In this document: piece by piece, positions 1-12,795 of the stretch
Layout: every line of letters starts with the position of its first letter
How positions within the stretch are numbered: position 1 is the stretch's first letter
From: Thamnidium elegans
Lineage: Eukaryota; Mucoromycota; Mucoromycetes; Mucorales; Mucoraceae
NCBI GenBank assembly: GCA_025201345.1
Contig: JAIXMG010000001.1
Span: forward strand, 806,001 to 870,000
DNA length: 64,000 bases
Direction: 5' to 3'
Translations under genes and position numbers: made by a program
The notes under the pieces: model-generated
Seen by the model: the letters and a program-made list of their open reading frames with translations, nothing else
What the model was told of the DNA's origin: nothing
The model's database searches: none

Positions 1-776
1 ATACAATTACGCCAAATTGGTTCTTGGCGCGAAGATGCTGGCGCACCTTTTCTAATTTATCTTGATGTGACTCACCGGCAAATTCAAGCGGATGCACAAA
101 CACTTTATCATGAGGCGTAGAAGGTCGTTGAGATCCCCAGGCCATGTCTACCAAGTTGCGGTGGACTGGAACTAGTGTGGAGTTGACAGTGTCTAAACGG
201 GATTGAAGGTCGTGTGCGTCAGCGACAGTGGTAAGTGTTGCGTCTAAGCCAATACGAGAACCTGCAGGAAGTCTCTGTATGAAAAAGGAGTGTGTTACAA
301 AAAGGGAATATACACAGCGGATATTAACTTACGTTGACAATATAGTCTTGCCAAGTAGGGACACCGGGAAGTCCTTGCTTCATTAGAGTCCAGTTTTCGT
401 CCAACTGCTCGGTTGCTTGTAAAAAGTATCGACCATCAGTAAATAAACAAGCTTCGTGTTTAGTGACGATGGCAAATCCGGCGGAGCCACTGAATCCTGA
501 AATCCATTGTCTTCTTAAATCACATTCGGCACCATATTCACTCTGTATTTTTTTTCGTTAGTGAGGTTAGTTAAGGAAGTGTGTGTTCATAGTACTTTAC
601 TTGATGAGCGTCTTCAGAAGGAATAAGGCTATATGTATGAAAAATAGCTTAGTAAAAAAAAAAAAAAAACGGGTTTTCATGAGAGAAGGTTTACTTTACA
701 ATACGTCTACTTTAGGTTCTTCGGTATCAAATAAGGCTCGAAGAGCTTTTAAACGTTCTCCAGTGTGTACAGTCAT
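1..776 (-). CDS. Xaa-Pro aminopeptidase (aminopeptidase P), 5' part
   Basis: Cytosolic-type aminopeptidase P, a metallopeptidase that removes the N-terminal residue when proline is second. Only the N-terminal creatinase-like domain is in the window; the metal-binding pita-bread domain lies beyond the left edge. Four exons read on the minus strand: 776-700, 628-601, 542-333 and 274-1, with consistent phases across three short introns. Recognisable segments are [52 protein letters not shown] and [13 protein letters not shown], which match the N-terminal half of XPNPEP1-type enzymes. The ATG at 776 gives the expected short leader before the PSEDAHQ motif and no targeting peptide. About 230 residues are visible. 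The gene lies upstream of the SIN3 stop, in the same orientation, 203 bp away. Confidence 0.9.
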
Positions 777-979
777 GATAAATTAAAAAGAAAAAGTATA
801 AACACGAAAAAAAAAAATAGCTTGCTTTTGACACGTACAAAGCGGAGAGAAAAAAAAAAGGAGATCACAAGCTTTTTTTTTTCTCAAAGAGGGTTTTAAC
901 CCAATGAAAATACGCGTATTTTATACCAGAAATAGATATTTTTTATATACAATAATTGAAGAGAGAGGGGAGGAGATAT

Positions 980-3900
980 TTACTTTGGAAGATTGTAAAG
1001 AGCACGGGCTTTTTCCTCCAATTCAGTTTGATCCTTTCCTTTATCCAACCATAACTTGAAGGTATTATTATTACTTGTTGATGTATTGGTATTTTTCTTT
1101 TTACGATAATATACATCTTCTGTACCCACAACATAAAACATGTGATACGTGTTGTGGCATATTTTGTATTGCAGTTCCGAGACATGAACAATATCTTGCT
1201 TATTACCCACAGATAAATTTCTACAAATAATAATATGAATAACTTGGTGCGCGCGCGTGTAATATATATTTACCTTTTCAAATACTGTTTGGCCATGTCT
1301 TTTCGATTCACACCTGGTGTTTCATGCTCCCAATCAATAAAGTTGGAAACATAATTGGTATAACTTTCAGAATCGTTTAATTCAAACGTCTCGTCTTCTT
1401 TTCCTAGTAACTGAATCGCTAGTGTTCTTGTATATGTATCAAACGCTAAATTATATACGTTGTCTTGGTCTCCTAATGCCTCCGTCACTTCTAAGCGATA
1501 CGCTTGGGTTAATTCGTGTGATCCCTTTTCGTGTTCGTGGTTCTTTTTAAAGAATGATAGCAGTTCCTGAGCCTTTGGTTCTGTTACGATTAGATGAAGC
1601 TAGAAAAAAAAAAAAAAGTTCAGTTCTTGAAAAAAAAAAAAATAACATTTTCTTCTTCTTTTTTTACCTGGCGCATAATAGATAACATCAACTTGTCAAT
1701 GGTAAACATAATATAAGCCTTTGTGCCAAATATATATCTAGCGCACTCTTCAAACACATGCTGGTCTAATTCGTCATCAAAGAATCGATCGATAAGTTTA
1801 AGAAGTGCATTATAGTAACCTGATTTGAAATCCATTTCAATTGCTAGTACAAAAGAAAAAAAGAAACTTTTGTTTAGTACACCATTTTTTCATATTTATT
1901 TAAACTTACAGTTAAAGGTAGCAGTAGTAACATCTAGTTCAAGCGCTGCCTTGTTTGCTGATTTTGTCTTTTCAGGGTCGATTCTATATTGTCTGTCCAG
2001 ATCTTTCATTTTACATAAACGATCATAACAAATCTACGCGCATAAGAAAAAAAAAACATTAGAAATTACCTCTCTCTCTCTCTCTTCTTTTTTATATACC
2101 TGGAATAATCTAAAGAAACAGTAAAACGTAGTGTTTCCAAATAGATTGTAAATTTTTTGTTCCTTATTAGGATCTTCTTCCTCTTCTTCTTCAATCTCGA
2201 TTGGTATCACTTCCTTTTTGACTTGTACTTTTTTATCCGAGGCAGACGGTTTCATGGTCTTTGTCAAGACATCCTTTAAAAGCCTTTGATGATCATCATC
2301 GTTTGGTTTATGACGAGGCGACCTTCTACCATTTGTATGCCTACGTCCATTGCTGTAACTTTGACCTCGTCTCGTAGACCTCGATGTATCTGTAGAAGAA
2401 TCATAGGAATTTTGCGTATCGTCGTCTTCATCTACATCGTCATCCACATCTTCCTCCATCGCATCTTCTTCGTCCACCATCTCCTCATCTTCCTCCAATC
2501 CGGTATCTGAAGTAGGTTCCGAATTCAGTTCGGGTAATACATCAGGCACATCAAAAAACACGGGTAAAAACATTTCTATAAATGCTTTCATTACCTCACA
2601 ATCTTCAGTGCCATAGGTTGTTTGACGCTCGAAATAACTGTATAATACTCGAGTCACGTCTTTAAATATCTTTTTGTTCTTGAATTGGAATTTAAACTGA
2701 GGTTCAATATTGGCCAAGTGGTTGGGTTTTTTGGATTGGTCTAAGCGAATACTACGGATCTCGGATACAAGCGATTTGACAGACATGGATTTACGATCTT
2801 CGGATTTGAAAATGACGCCTTGGTAGTCCAGTGCTTTGTAATAGTTTTTGATTTCTATTTCTCTCCAGACCTTGATCCACTCACGCTAATTGTACGGTGT
2901 TAAATTTATTTTTCTCTCTTTTTAGTCTATATAAATACCTGTGAATGCTTCCACTCTTTATCCATTTGCTTAAGACGTTGTAATACAATCGGTACAGACT
3001 GAGCAGGTTTTGTATGTAACATCTCAACTACACGGGCGCCTTGTTCTTGACCATAAATCTTTTTAATAATCCTTTGATAAATAGTTTTTGAAGGGCCGCC
3101 TAAACCTGGAGGCAGCTTGAAACTATTTTTCTCTTCTTCGGACATGGAGATGATTTTTTTTTCGATAGGTTCCAATAAAGAAATGGTATTTAAATTCGCT
3201 TCAATATTAATATCATAATCGTATCTTTCTTCTTCTACACGATGCAAAGCTTCTTCAAAGATGTTTTTCTTGGATGCAATAAAACCACCATCTTCGCTTG
3301 CCCATGTGGGATGCGATACGTAAGAGTCGTTAAGGACTTGCCAGCATAACGAATCTCGACCAGAACAGCTTTGGTCTTTCCACGATTTAGAGACAGTACG
3401 GTAACTTGGACCGTATTCTCCTTGCTGGTTAGGGGAATCTTGTTGATTGATGATGGGTATATTTTCAATCACAAGGTCTTTACCATCATACCCGACTAAT
3501 TTCTTCAACTGATCGAATAATTCTTTTGATCCACCTAAAAAGCTTTCGCATTTTTCAATTAAAGTATTTGCATCTAATACTTGCTGACTAAACAAGTTGA
3601 GTACGAGTAAAAAAGATTGGTAGGTCGCCTTATTCCCAATATATTTCTTTACTGATTCAAAGAACTCTACTTCATCCGTATGCATAATAGGTCTTATATC
3701 ATTATTAGGTACAATAATAGGCGAACGGCGAATATCAGAAACGTGTTCCAATAACTTGTGATGTGTCTTCATCTTTTTCGGTTTTGGTAAACCAGATAAT
3801 GATCTCTTCTTTAAAAGTTTCTTTTGAATGAAATCAGTTGCAGTTGTTGCGGTGGGTTGAGAAGTATCTGGTAAGAACTGTTTAAATTCGGCTAATAAAT

Positions 3901-5192
3901 CGTTGGCCCCGTTAAATAATACTTGCACTTGAGCGTACACTTCTTGAATGGGCTTTTGTTCCTTTTGATAGGTTTGAAGGATCTCTAGGAATTGTTTGTA
4001 GGTTTCAGGGTCGTTGGAGAATCGGTTCTTGATCTTGTTGACGTAGTTAATGGCATGGTTGAATTCAACAGGTGCTCGACGCGTGTTGTTGGATTCGCCT
4101 TGTGATGGAGAGTTAGAGCCTGATGTTTCTTGTTGTCTTGTTGTTGTTGTAGATGGTCCAGTATTATTATTATTGTTATTCACTGTAGATGACGCTGGTG
4201 GCGGTGCGGATGGTGGTGGAGGTGGTTGTTGTGGTTGTGGTGGATGATAGCTTGAGATGGGTGGTAATGGACCATTAGAACGAAAGTTATTATAATTTGA
4301 ATTCTGAGAGTTATAATAACGAGAAGAATCCATCATATGGTTATTTGATTCTGATTGTAAATTAAATGGTTCACCACTTGTTGTACTTGTTGTACCGCTA
4401 GGAGTAGTGACGCGAATAATGTCTCGAGCATGATCATCAGTTGAACATTCGATACGATAACCAGGCGGCAAAAATGTATTGAATCCAGATATTAATAATG
4501 GGTGTCCTCTAAATAATGTTGAAACACGTTCGATGACACCTGGAGTATCAATACTAAATAGAATAAATTAATTTAAATAAACGCACGTAATTAAAAAAAA
4601 AAAAAAAAAGCACTTACGCTTGGCTTTTAAATTCTTTCATAATATCTAAAAATCGATTATACACTTCAGGTTGATCTGCAAATTTAACCTTGACTTGGTC
4701 CAGATATGTTAAAGCGTCTTTTACGTTTAACGGTCTATATCCATTTGCAGCAACGGAAGCAGTGATGGCTGAAGAAGGCTGTGATGAAGATGGTGGTGGA
4801 GGTGGTGGTGGTGGAGGAGGTGGGGGTGGTGTTGGTATAGAAATATGATCGGAAGACTCTATAATAGGAGTCTTTGGTCTATTATAAGTTGGTGTAGATG
4901 ATGATGATAGTGGAGGTGGTGGAGGTGAAGAAGAAGAAGAAGGGTTATTTTGACTAGTACTACCAACGGAGTTTCTTCTATTATATTGACTGCTTTCTGA
5001 TAATCTTGGGGTATTATTATTTGTTGCAGTAGTAAACGAGTTAACATATGCTCCAGGACTGGTAGTTTCGGTATTATTAACCAACCTATTATTTTTATTC
5101 AAGATGGAACATTGTTAATCACTATTAGTTGTTTAATGTATTTTATTTTTATTTTATTTTTACCTTGAAGGTGATGGTGGGTCAGTTGCCAT
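980..5192 (-). CDS. SIN3: SIN3 transcriptional corepressor
   Basis: Scaffold of the Sin3-Rpd3 histone deacetylase complex in the nucleus. About eight exons give roughly 1,250 residues. The first exon is tiny ([12 protein letters not shown] at 5192) and splices at AG into a long Ser/Asn/Pro-rich leader. PAH1 ([15 protein letters not shown]) is coded near 4620-4730. PAH2 ([15 protein letters not shown]) is near 3870-4060 and PAH3 ([15 protein letters not shown]) near 3500-3690. The histone deacetylase interaction domain follows ([18 protein letters not shown], near 3170-3400). Then come a linker rich in Asp/Glu and the conserved C-terminal region, ending ARALYNLPK before the stop at 980-982. 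The leader holds long proline runs of low complexity. Internal introns are near 4557-4617, 2887-2938, 2034-2098, 1837-1910, 1602-1668 and 1211-1272; exact borders of some were not checked base by base. Family identity is secure; single-copy status cannot be judged. Confidence 0.95.
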
Positions 5193-5484
5193 TCTTTTCT
5201 TCAAAAGAAAAAAAAAAGGGGGGGGGAGAAGAGGTTTTTTTTTGGTTTTTATATCTTAATATATATATATACTATATAGTAATTAATGGAGTAGTATTCG
5301 CGTTTTCCACTATTAAACTAAGCTATTTGCTTTTCTATGCTAATACGTTCTTTAGTAAAGCCTGGGGGGAATAAAAAAAGAAAGGGAAAAGGGAAAAAAA
5401 AGAGGAAAAAAAAAAGGAAAAAAGTAATTTTTTCGTGACCATCTTTTTTTTTGTAAGTCTTTTTTATTTATTATTTATGCAATT

Positions 5485-6351
5485 TTAAAAGTTACGCTGA
5501 AGTCTGTTTGCTCTCTTTTTTCTCTTATCATTTTCACGATTAATTTCTTTCTTCATAAATATATTAGCAAGACGAATAAATAATGAGTAAAGATCCATAA
5601 AGAGTTCCATAGCATGACCGGGGATATCCATTGCTCCTGCACTTGCTCTTTCAACAATCATTTGTGTATCGTACATGACTTTTTTTTTTAATATGTATTA
5701 GTATTCTTTTTCTTTATATAAAAAAAAAAGTACACTTACCAAATCCTGCAAAGGCTAATAATCCAACATACAATTCAATTGAGAAAATAGACGACGATCT
5801 AATAAAAAATGCATTGGCTAAAGATAACCATAACAAGATACCTAATGCACTACTAGCAAACGCACCAACATACAACATACTTCTTCTCTCTGACATGACT
5901 GCACTTAATGAGAATCCCAAGAAAATCAATACAGATGATGATAATGCTAAAAAGATAATGTTGCCAGAAGGATCCATGTTTAAAAAGAAAGCAATGAATG
6001 CAGAAATGGCAATACCACTAAAAACAGAGTACAACTAATATATGATTTTTAATTAATTATCTTATCATTATTATCATTATTTTAACTTACTGCTAGTAAG
6101 GCCCATCGCCTACGACTATTAATAGAAGTAAATCGAAACATAGTGACGCTTCCAATAGCACCAAGAGAACCTAATGTAGAACCGTTGGGACCAAGGTAAT
6201 CCCCTACTTGTGAACCAGCTGCGGCAATGGCACACATGGCAGCTAATGTGAGGTATACATTGACTAAATGTCGACGTACTGGTCTTGTAATTGTTGTACC
6301 TGAACTTGAACTACCAGCACTATTATAATAATAATCACGCTTTCCTGACAT
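5485..6351 (-). CDS. Bax inhibitor-1 family membrane protein (TMBIM6-like)
   Basis: ER-resident multi-pass protein of the BI-1 family, known for suppressing cell death and tuning ER calcium leak. Three exons (about 6351-6089, 6033-5739 and 5675-5485) give about 250 residues, the usual family length. A short Ser-rich cytosolic N-terminus is followed by six or seven hydrophobic segments, for example LAAMCAIAAAGSQVGDYLG, IAISAFIAFFLNMDPSGN and ALGILLWLSLANAFFI. The C-terminal half carries the family signature VMYDTQMIVERA, then IPGHAMELFMDLYSLFIRL, close to the plant and animal BI-1 version (DTQ-x-I-x-E-[RK]). The tail is basic (KRKKRANRLQ), as expected for the pH-sensing cytosolic end. The ATG at 6351 is the first in-frame start. 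The gene lies 293 bp downstream of the SIN3 start, in the same orientation. Confidence 0.92.
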
Positions 6352-6896
6352 ATTTTTGTTTTGCTTAAAGAAGGAAGAAAAGTGGTTAATTAAAATATAA
6401 AATTATGAGGTATTATTTGTAATTATATGATTGGTTCGGAATAACCAGTTTTTCCTGAATAGAAACATCTGGAAAAGAGTTGTTACCACTACTCAACTTA
6501 ACCATTCTCTCTCCTAAAAAAAAACAGTATATCTCCAACATCGGTTTGCTCAAATTTCAGTTCATGTGCAAACATATGTTCCTTAATCCATTGTATTCAT
6601 GTGGAAATTATTAGTGATTTTTTGCTGGAATTAGTTCGAGATAGTAATAATACATTGATATATACAAGTGATATATCTACTATTTAATGGCTTTATTTTA
6701 CAAGTATTAGTTCAGAATAACACAAATAATTATAAACGGTCTATCGACACGGTCGATCCAAAAAAAAAGTGTGACGTATTTTGTTACTTTTTCTTCCACT
6801 CAACTACGTTTTGTCTGCATAAAAAGGAATCTTGCATGATATAAGTTTGAACAACAGGATTCGGACATGTATAATAAAAATGATCAACTAATGTAA

Positions 6897-7193
6897 AAGT
6901 ACATTCCAGACTTAGATACGTTTAAACCCTCAACTCGTTCTTGTTTGGAAAGCAGACGTGTAGTTGGACAGGTTGAAACACTCTTAGAATATAAAATCCA
7001 ATTGTCTCGTTCGTTTAAGTTCTATCGCTTTGATAAATCACTAGCTATATGAAGAACGGGTGCTATTGTGAGGGAATATTGCTCGGCTAGTTTTATCGAC
7101 GTGGTGAAGAGCAACCCCTTATTAGTGCATCTTCAAGGGAAGAAAAATTTGACTAGTAAAGTAAAATCCCAGCCGTCTGAGCTACTATTTTAA
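6897..7193 (+). pseudogene. Relic of an unidentified coding sequence
   Basis: One frame runs 98 sense codons between stops with a single internal TGA (7050-7052), in a region otherwise without open frames. It reads as ordinary protein, with stretches such as YIPDLDTFKPSTRSCLESRR, VVGQVETLLEYKIQLSR, IVREYCSASFIDVVKSNPLL and VHLQGKKNLTSKVKSQP. No start codon or intact domain was found. It is most simply a decayed fragment of a repeated or lost gene. The family is not recognised, so no function is given. Confidence 0.4.
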
Positions 7194-7435
7194 AAGGAAA
7201 AACCCGATATACGTAAATCAAACCTGCTTGATACATTTTTATTAGCAGGGGGAGGAATGGTAGTGAAAATAAGAGAAAAAAAAATTAAAAAAAAAATTGG
7301 GCGGAGACGTAAAGTTTTTTTTTTTTTTTATGGCCGGACGGGAGGTATTGCCACACAAAAGCAAACGAAGCCTTTGCAATCACTTGTCCCTTCTTTCACA
7401 CTTCAGGTAATTATCGTAATCCATCCATCCCTTTG

Positions 7436-7477
7436 ATAGATGGGTATTCTTAAAAGACATGAATACCATCCATCTAT
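7436..7477. promoter_or_regulatory. Inverted repeat in the RPS5 upstream region
   Basis: ATAGATGGGTATTC at 7436-7449 is matched on the opposite strand by GAATACCATCCATCTAT at 7461-7477, apart from a 3-base difference. A further CCATCCATCC lies at 7421-7430. The pair is centred about 155 bp before the RPS5 start codon. Its position suggests a promoter element of a highly expressed ribosomal gene, but no known factor site was recognised. Confidence 0.35.
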
Positions 7478-7613
7478 ACTTTGTCGAACGATTAAACTAA
7501 CCTCTATTTTCTTCTTCTTTTTTTTTCACTCAAAAAAAAAAAAAACACCACTACCAACAATTTTTTATAATTATTATTATTCGATTTTAAATTTATGGAA
7601 TGTTTAGTACAAC

Positions 7614-8299
7614 ATGGTTGCTTTGAATTTACCTGCTGACGTCTTGGCTACTGCCGACGGTACCCGTAAGCTTTTCAACAAGTGGTCTTATGACGATGTT
7701 GAGGTTAAGGATATCTCTCTCCAAGATTATATCCAAATCCGTCAACAAGTTTACTTGCCTCACACCGCTGGTCGTTTCGCCGTCAAGCGTTTCCGTAAGG
7801 CCCAGGTAAATACTTTTTTATATATATATTATAATTGGAGAAGAATGAATACTAAAAAACCGAGATCCTCAATTAATAGTGCCCCATTGTTGAACGTTTA
7901 ACCAACGCTCTTATGATGACTGGTCGTAACAACGGTAAGAAGCTCATGGCTGCCCGTATTGTTCAACATGCTTTCGAGATCGTTCACTTGTTGACCGATG
8001 CCAACCCTCTTCAAGTCCTTGTTGATGCCATCATCAACTGTGGTCCCCGTGAAGATTCCACCCGTATTGGTTCTCAAGGTACTGTCCGTCGTCAAGCCGT
8101 CGATGTCTCTCCTCTCCGTCGTGTCAACCAATCTATCTCTTTGTTGACCACCGGTTGTCGTGAGTCTGCTTTCCGTAACGTCAAGACCGTTGCTGAATGT
8201 CTCGCTGATGAATTGATCAATGCTGCCAAGGGTTCCGCCAATTCTTATGCTATCAAGAAGAAGGACGAACTTGAGCGTGTTGCCAAGTCTAACAGATAA
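7614..8299 (+). CDS. RPS5: 40S ribosomal protein S5 (uS7)
   Basis: Component of the small ribosomal subunit head, binding 18S rRNA near the mRNA exit and E site. Two exons, 7614-7805 and 7880-8299, code for 203 residues, the normal eukaryotic length. The intron (7806-7879) has a GTAAAT donor and TAG acceptor and joins KAQ to [12 protein letters not shown]. Hallmark segments are [58 protein letters not shown] and the C-terminal [14 protein letters not shown]. Codon use is sharply biased (CGT, AAG, GTC, TCT), unlike the AT-rich codons of neighbouring genes, as expected for very high expression. The 5' region has pyrimidine-rich stretches just upstream of the ATG. Confidence 0.98.
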
Positions 8300-8533
8300 A
8301 TTGTTAACCTTTCTACACTCTTGTTTTTTATATTTCTACTTTTCTTTCTTATTAAGAAGGATTAGTCTTTTACAGAAATAAATAAAAAAAAAAATCAAAA
8401 AAACCATAAGTACTACTTTTATAAAGATTTTGTTGCAATGAAAAAATGAAGAGATCTTTTTTTTTATAAATGTATATATATAAGTGTGTGTGTGTGGGCT
8501 GTTTATTATTATTAATACTTTCTATTTTATTTT

Positions 8534-10816
8534 TTAATGATCATTATCTTCTTGCGCATAATATAATTTTCTTTCTTCAATTTGTTCTTCAATGCTCTTG
8601 AGATTAGGTACGTTCAAGTATCCCTTGTGATATATTAAAACCTCTTCTAACAACAAGTGAGGAATTAAGTTTCTACAAAAGTACAGAATTAGTAAAAAAA
8701 AAAAAAAAAAAAAAGAGTGTCTATATATATATATTACCTTCTGGGTGCTACCTTTAAGCAATGCTCTGCATCCATACGTAAATCAAGTACACTATTGTAA
8801 TGGGCACCGGAACTAAAGCCAATACGAAGAGAGTATTCTTTTTCGGGTACACTTTGTCTATTACGCTCGTACAACTCGAAAGTGATTTGTGTAAGGACTA
8901 GAAAAGAGTTTTAGTTATTAACTAAAAAAAGAAAATATATATATTTGCAGAGAGAGTGTAACTTACAATCTAATTCAGGTAAAGTATTTCTGGGTACCTT
9001 TGTAGGTACACCTGATAAATAAATCAAGTTCAAAAGAGCATGTACATGTGATTCCTTTGTGAAATACAAACGGGTTCTAGCATTTTCAGCAGATTTCATT
9101 TCATCCAAATCACTCAATATTTTCTTGAGAAGTGGGAAACTAATCAACATACCAATATTTTTCTTTTCAGTATCAGATATACCGAATTCTTGAGGAGCAA
9201 TAAAATCAAACATGATTTTTACAGTCTTGTAAAGACGACGAAGATCAGCTCCACCACGGTTTAAGACGGGTACTGAACCAGTATTATCAGATGAGCTACG
9301 AAGGTTTTGAGTGGTTGTATCAGTATTTTCTTCTGTATTAACAGTTTCATCAGTAAAGATAGCTTGTAAGAATTGTCTGTTATGAAGAGCATCATATTTA
9401 AGAGAATCATAAAGAGCAGGAATCCAAGATGGGTCGGGATAGGTTTCTGGATGCATTACCCTACGTACTTCTGATTCATCACTTTCTTCTCCTGTTAAAG
9501 TAGAAGCAAAATTACGAAACATCTTTTCCCATCTTTCTTTAAATAACATGGGTGAATCAAAGCAACACCATCTTCTTTGAATATTATCTACGTCTTGTGT
9601 TGCCCAATTTTCGTGCATTACTCGTTGCATACGACCCATGATGGCCGATATTTCCTGTAATATTACATAAGGTTGAGGTAATTTAGCTTTCCATCCCATT
9701 TGGGCTAACATCCAGTCAGGAATATCGTTTCCTGGCCTTAATAATCCTTTTAATTGACGTTTTACAGCGTCCGCTTGTTCTTTAGCTGCGTTACTATCAT
9801 CTAACAAGTATTTGCTTTCCGAAATTACACCATCCAAGGACTCTGGGTCTCCAAGGAACCAACGGGCAAATACTTGAGCTAAATTAAGGTAAAAATTAAT
9901 TTTAAATATTAAATGATATATTTATATATGTACCTGTATCACGAACTCGTCTTTCTGAACTACTAAAAATCTTTACATCTTCTAAAACTCTTCTATTTAA
10001 AATATTCATATCTTTTCTTAAATTTTCTGCTAAATCACGCGATTGATGACGACCAGCGTGCGTAAACTAGACATTAAATTTGTTAGGGTTTAGAAATAAA
10101 ATGATGTAGTAAACCAACTTCTTATTATTACCTCTCCTCCCCACTTGACAATCACTTGCAATTTGACCAATTGTTTTGATTTAATATCAAATTTTGGCTT
10201 TAATTGAACTTTAGTACCGGCTAAATCGTGCTTCTTTTCCAAGACTTCTTTTAGGGCTTTTAATTTAGGTTCATCATCGGGTAAAGGATTTTCAAGACAT
10301 TGATCTAAGGCCTTCATGACAGATTCCAATTGGTGTTTCTGTCTAAAGACAACTTCACGTTTTGATCCTTGTAATAAATCAACAAAAGGTTTTTCCATAA
10401 TTGAAATTTTTAACTTTTCTTTTGGTGTACGATCACCGTGACGGAATACGGCTACAAAACCCTTTAATCTCCAAGAATGTTCTGGAGAAATTTCAGGCGG
10501 AATTTGATCGGCTAGTGATAAAGGTCTTTCTTGCACTGAACGATAAAATGCTTCCTTTAGGATTTTGGCACATTGATCATAGTAAAAATCGTTTCCTTTT
10601 ACAAAACTCCAACCGTTGACATCAATCACATATGATTTTCCTTGTACACGTAAAATATCTAAACCACAAACAGATTGTCCAAATACTTTGGATACTTTTC
10701 TAGCAATGTCTTCTTCTTCTTGTGTCAATTTAGCCATGTAACGAATTTCTTTCCCATCTGTGTTACGTTTGACGTGACCATCTACAGTTGGAGATCTAAA
10801 GGGTAATAATTAATTG

Positions 10817-10851
<35 letters not shown>

Positions 10852-11882
10852 GGCGCACATAAAAACAAATATTTACTTTCTTGTTTCAGCATGTACAAAT
10901 TGAGGGCCAACAGTATATAATTTGATATCTTCAAATGACTCTGTTTCCATTAATTTTTCATAAACCCAAGAACCTTCAGCACTGATTTCTTTTAAATCAG
11001 GATCATATTGACTTGATTTGTTTCCAATCTACTAGAATGAGTTTCTGGGTATTTTATGTATACACACAATATATATATATATATATATTACCTTTCTAAA
11101 CAATCTCCTTCCTCCTCCACCCTTTTTCTCAGAATAGTATATATTAATATTATGGTTTTCACCATCCGCTGGCTTTTCGATAAAGGTCTTTTCCAAAAAC
11201 TGACCATCCACTTCAATACCCTTTTCTGTAGCAATGACAGATTTTGTATTTGAGGCATATCTGGCCAACACACGATCGATATCCATGCCCGTACATTCCT
11301 TAAAGGCAGCAGCTGCATCAGCATCTACTTTTGCACCACCGTCTCTTGAAACTACTAAACGGGGTGGAGTTGGTACACCAATTGCGTCAAGGATCGACAA
11401 TACTACTCGTCTATCCCACAGTAATGTTTGCATATGTACGCTATTTACCTCAAAAGGTTTTCGAAGCTTTGTATACGCTACAGCTTTGTGCATTGGAAAT
11501 CCACCAGAAAAGAAACAAATCAAAAAATCACAACCAGGCCAATTTTCGACCTCTGTTTTTTTTTTCAGTATGAATATATATATATATATATATATTTCAA
11601 TGTTTTTTCTTACCTTCGTCGAGAATGGTCTTATCTCCAAAGATAACGATTTCAAAGTTACCGTGCGATAACAGTCTATTCAAAATATGTCGCATAGGTT
11701 TTGATCTAGCTTTTCTATCCATAGCACAAACACCTACTACATCTATTTTTTTTTTTTTTTTTTTTTTTTTACGTAAAATATTTAGTAATATTTTTAATTA
11801 AAAAAAAAAGATAACGAAATACAATACATTTCGCTCTACCAGTTTTATTCTCTGGCAATGAAGGTGAAGCAGTTGCAGGCAT
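8534..11882 (-). CDS. VIP1: VIP1/Asp1-type inositol hexakisphosphate and diphosphoinositol-pentakisphosphate kinase
   Basis: Bifunctional PPIP5K that makes 1-PP-InsP5 and InsP8 with its N-terminal ATP-grasp kinase and trims them with a C-terminal histidine acid phosphatase-like domain. It links phosphate status to signalling and growth polarity. The ATG at 11882 opens [18 protein letters not shown]; the intron at AAAT|GTATTG leads to [17 protein letters not shown]. The kinase half shows [33 protein letters not shown] and [19 protein letters not shown]. The phosphatase half begins at [20 protein letters not shown] (RHGDRTP motif, near 10420). The later [19 protein letters not shown] is typical of the family. 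The protein ends [15 protein letters not shown] (stop at 8534). Several introns contain long T runs, one of 29 T at 10820-10848. Total length is about 950-1,000 residues. Confidence 0.95.
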
Positions 11883-12795
11883 TCTTTTTATTTATGTGTG
11901 TGCGTGTGTGTGTATGTGTGTGTATGCTTTAAAAAAAAAAAAAAAAAGAAAAGAAACAGATAAAATAGCACTAAGAAAATATTTTTTTTTTAAAAAGGAG
12001 AAGGAAAAAAGGGTAGAGAGGGAAAACAGAAAAAAAGTATTATATAGGAAATTACTAATTTGACAAGAGGGTGTTTGTGTTACCAACACGTGGGTTGAGA
12101 CGTCATATTTTGGATCAGTCATCCCCTCTACAAAAAAAAAAGCCTCTGCATTGCAATGATAAAAACAGTGTGTTTTTTTTTTTTGAGTGAGTCATTATTT
12201 TCACCATTATTCGTCTTGTAAATAAATAAAAAAAGATGCAATTGAATAATGAAAAAGGCGGGTTAGTATAAATCCTTTCTGTACTACATATCGTGAAAGT
12301 AGTCTGTGTTGAACAAAAAAAAAAAAAAAAAGAATTATATACTGGTGTGTATGTGTGTGTGTGTGTGCAAAAAGCACTCTTTTTCTTTCTTTGTGCGTTG
12401 CAATTCCTGCTTCTTTTCAGTACAAAAGCAAACACACAAAAAAAGAAAAAAAAAAAGCCATTATTTTGTGTTAAGGTTGGAATCTCGGCTTAAATACCTT
12501 TTATATACAATTCTAGATTGCCAGTCTTTTTTTAACTTTTTAGTGTATCAGCAGGTTGTCTGCGACGTTTTACCGAAGTTTCTTTTTATTGTCCAATTTG
12601 AGTTTCCCCCCGTGGTTTACTTAAAAGAAAATACAAATCTGGGGGACAAGAAAAGAGAGAACTTACGATTGGATGGTTTATGTGACCGCCAATAAAACTG
12701 TGTTATCTTTTTTTTTTCATTCCTTTTCATAAAAACCCTCTCTTTGTTATTTTTTAGAAAAAAAAAAAGGGGAGAGGAGGGTGAAAAAAAAAATC
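11883..12795. other. Divergent intergenic region between VIP1 and the PHD-SET gene
   Basis: About 0.9 kb shared as 5' flank by two divergent genes. It is made of A and T tracts and GT-rich microsatellites (near 11895-11928 and 12343-12368). No RNA gene or convincing open frame was found; the long frames here are products of homopolymers. Confidence 0.6.

Noticed and set aside
583..786. A 67-codon plus-strand frame at the left edge
   Set aside because: It overlaps exons of the minus-strand aminopeptidase and passes through an A tract.
11892..12435. Several frames between VIP1 and the PHD-SET gene
   Set aside because: They consist of Phe/Ser/Thr-His runs from GT and A/T repeats and have no conserved features.
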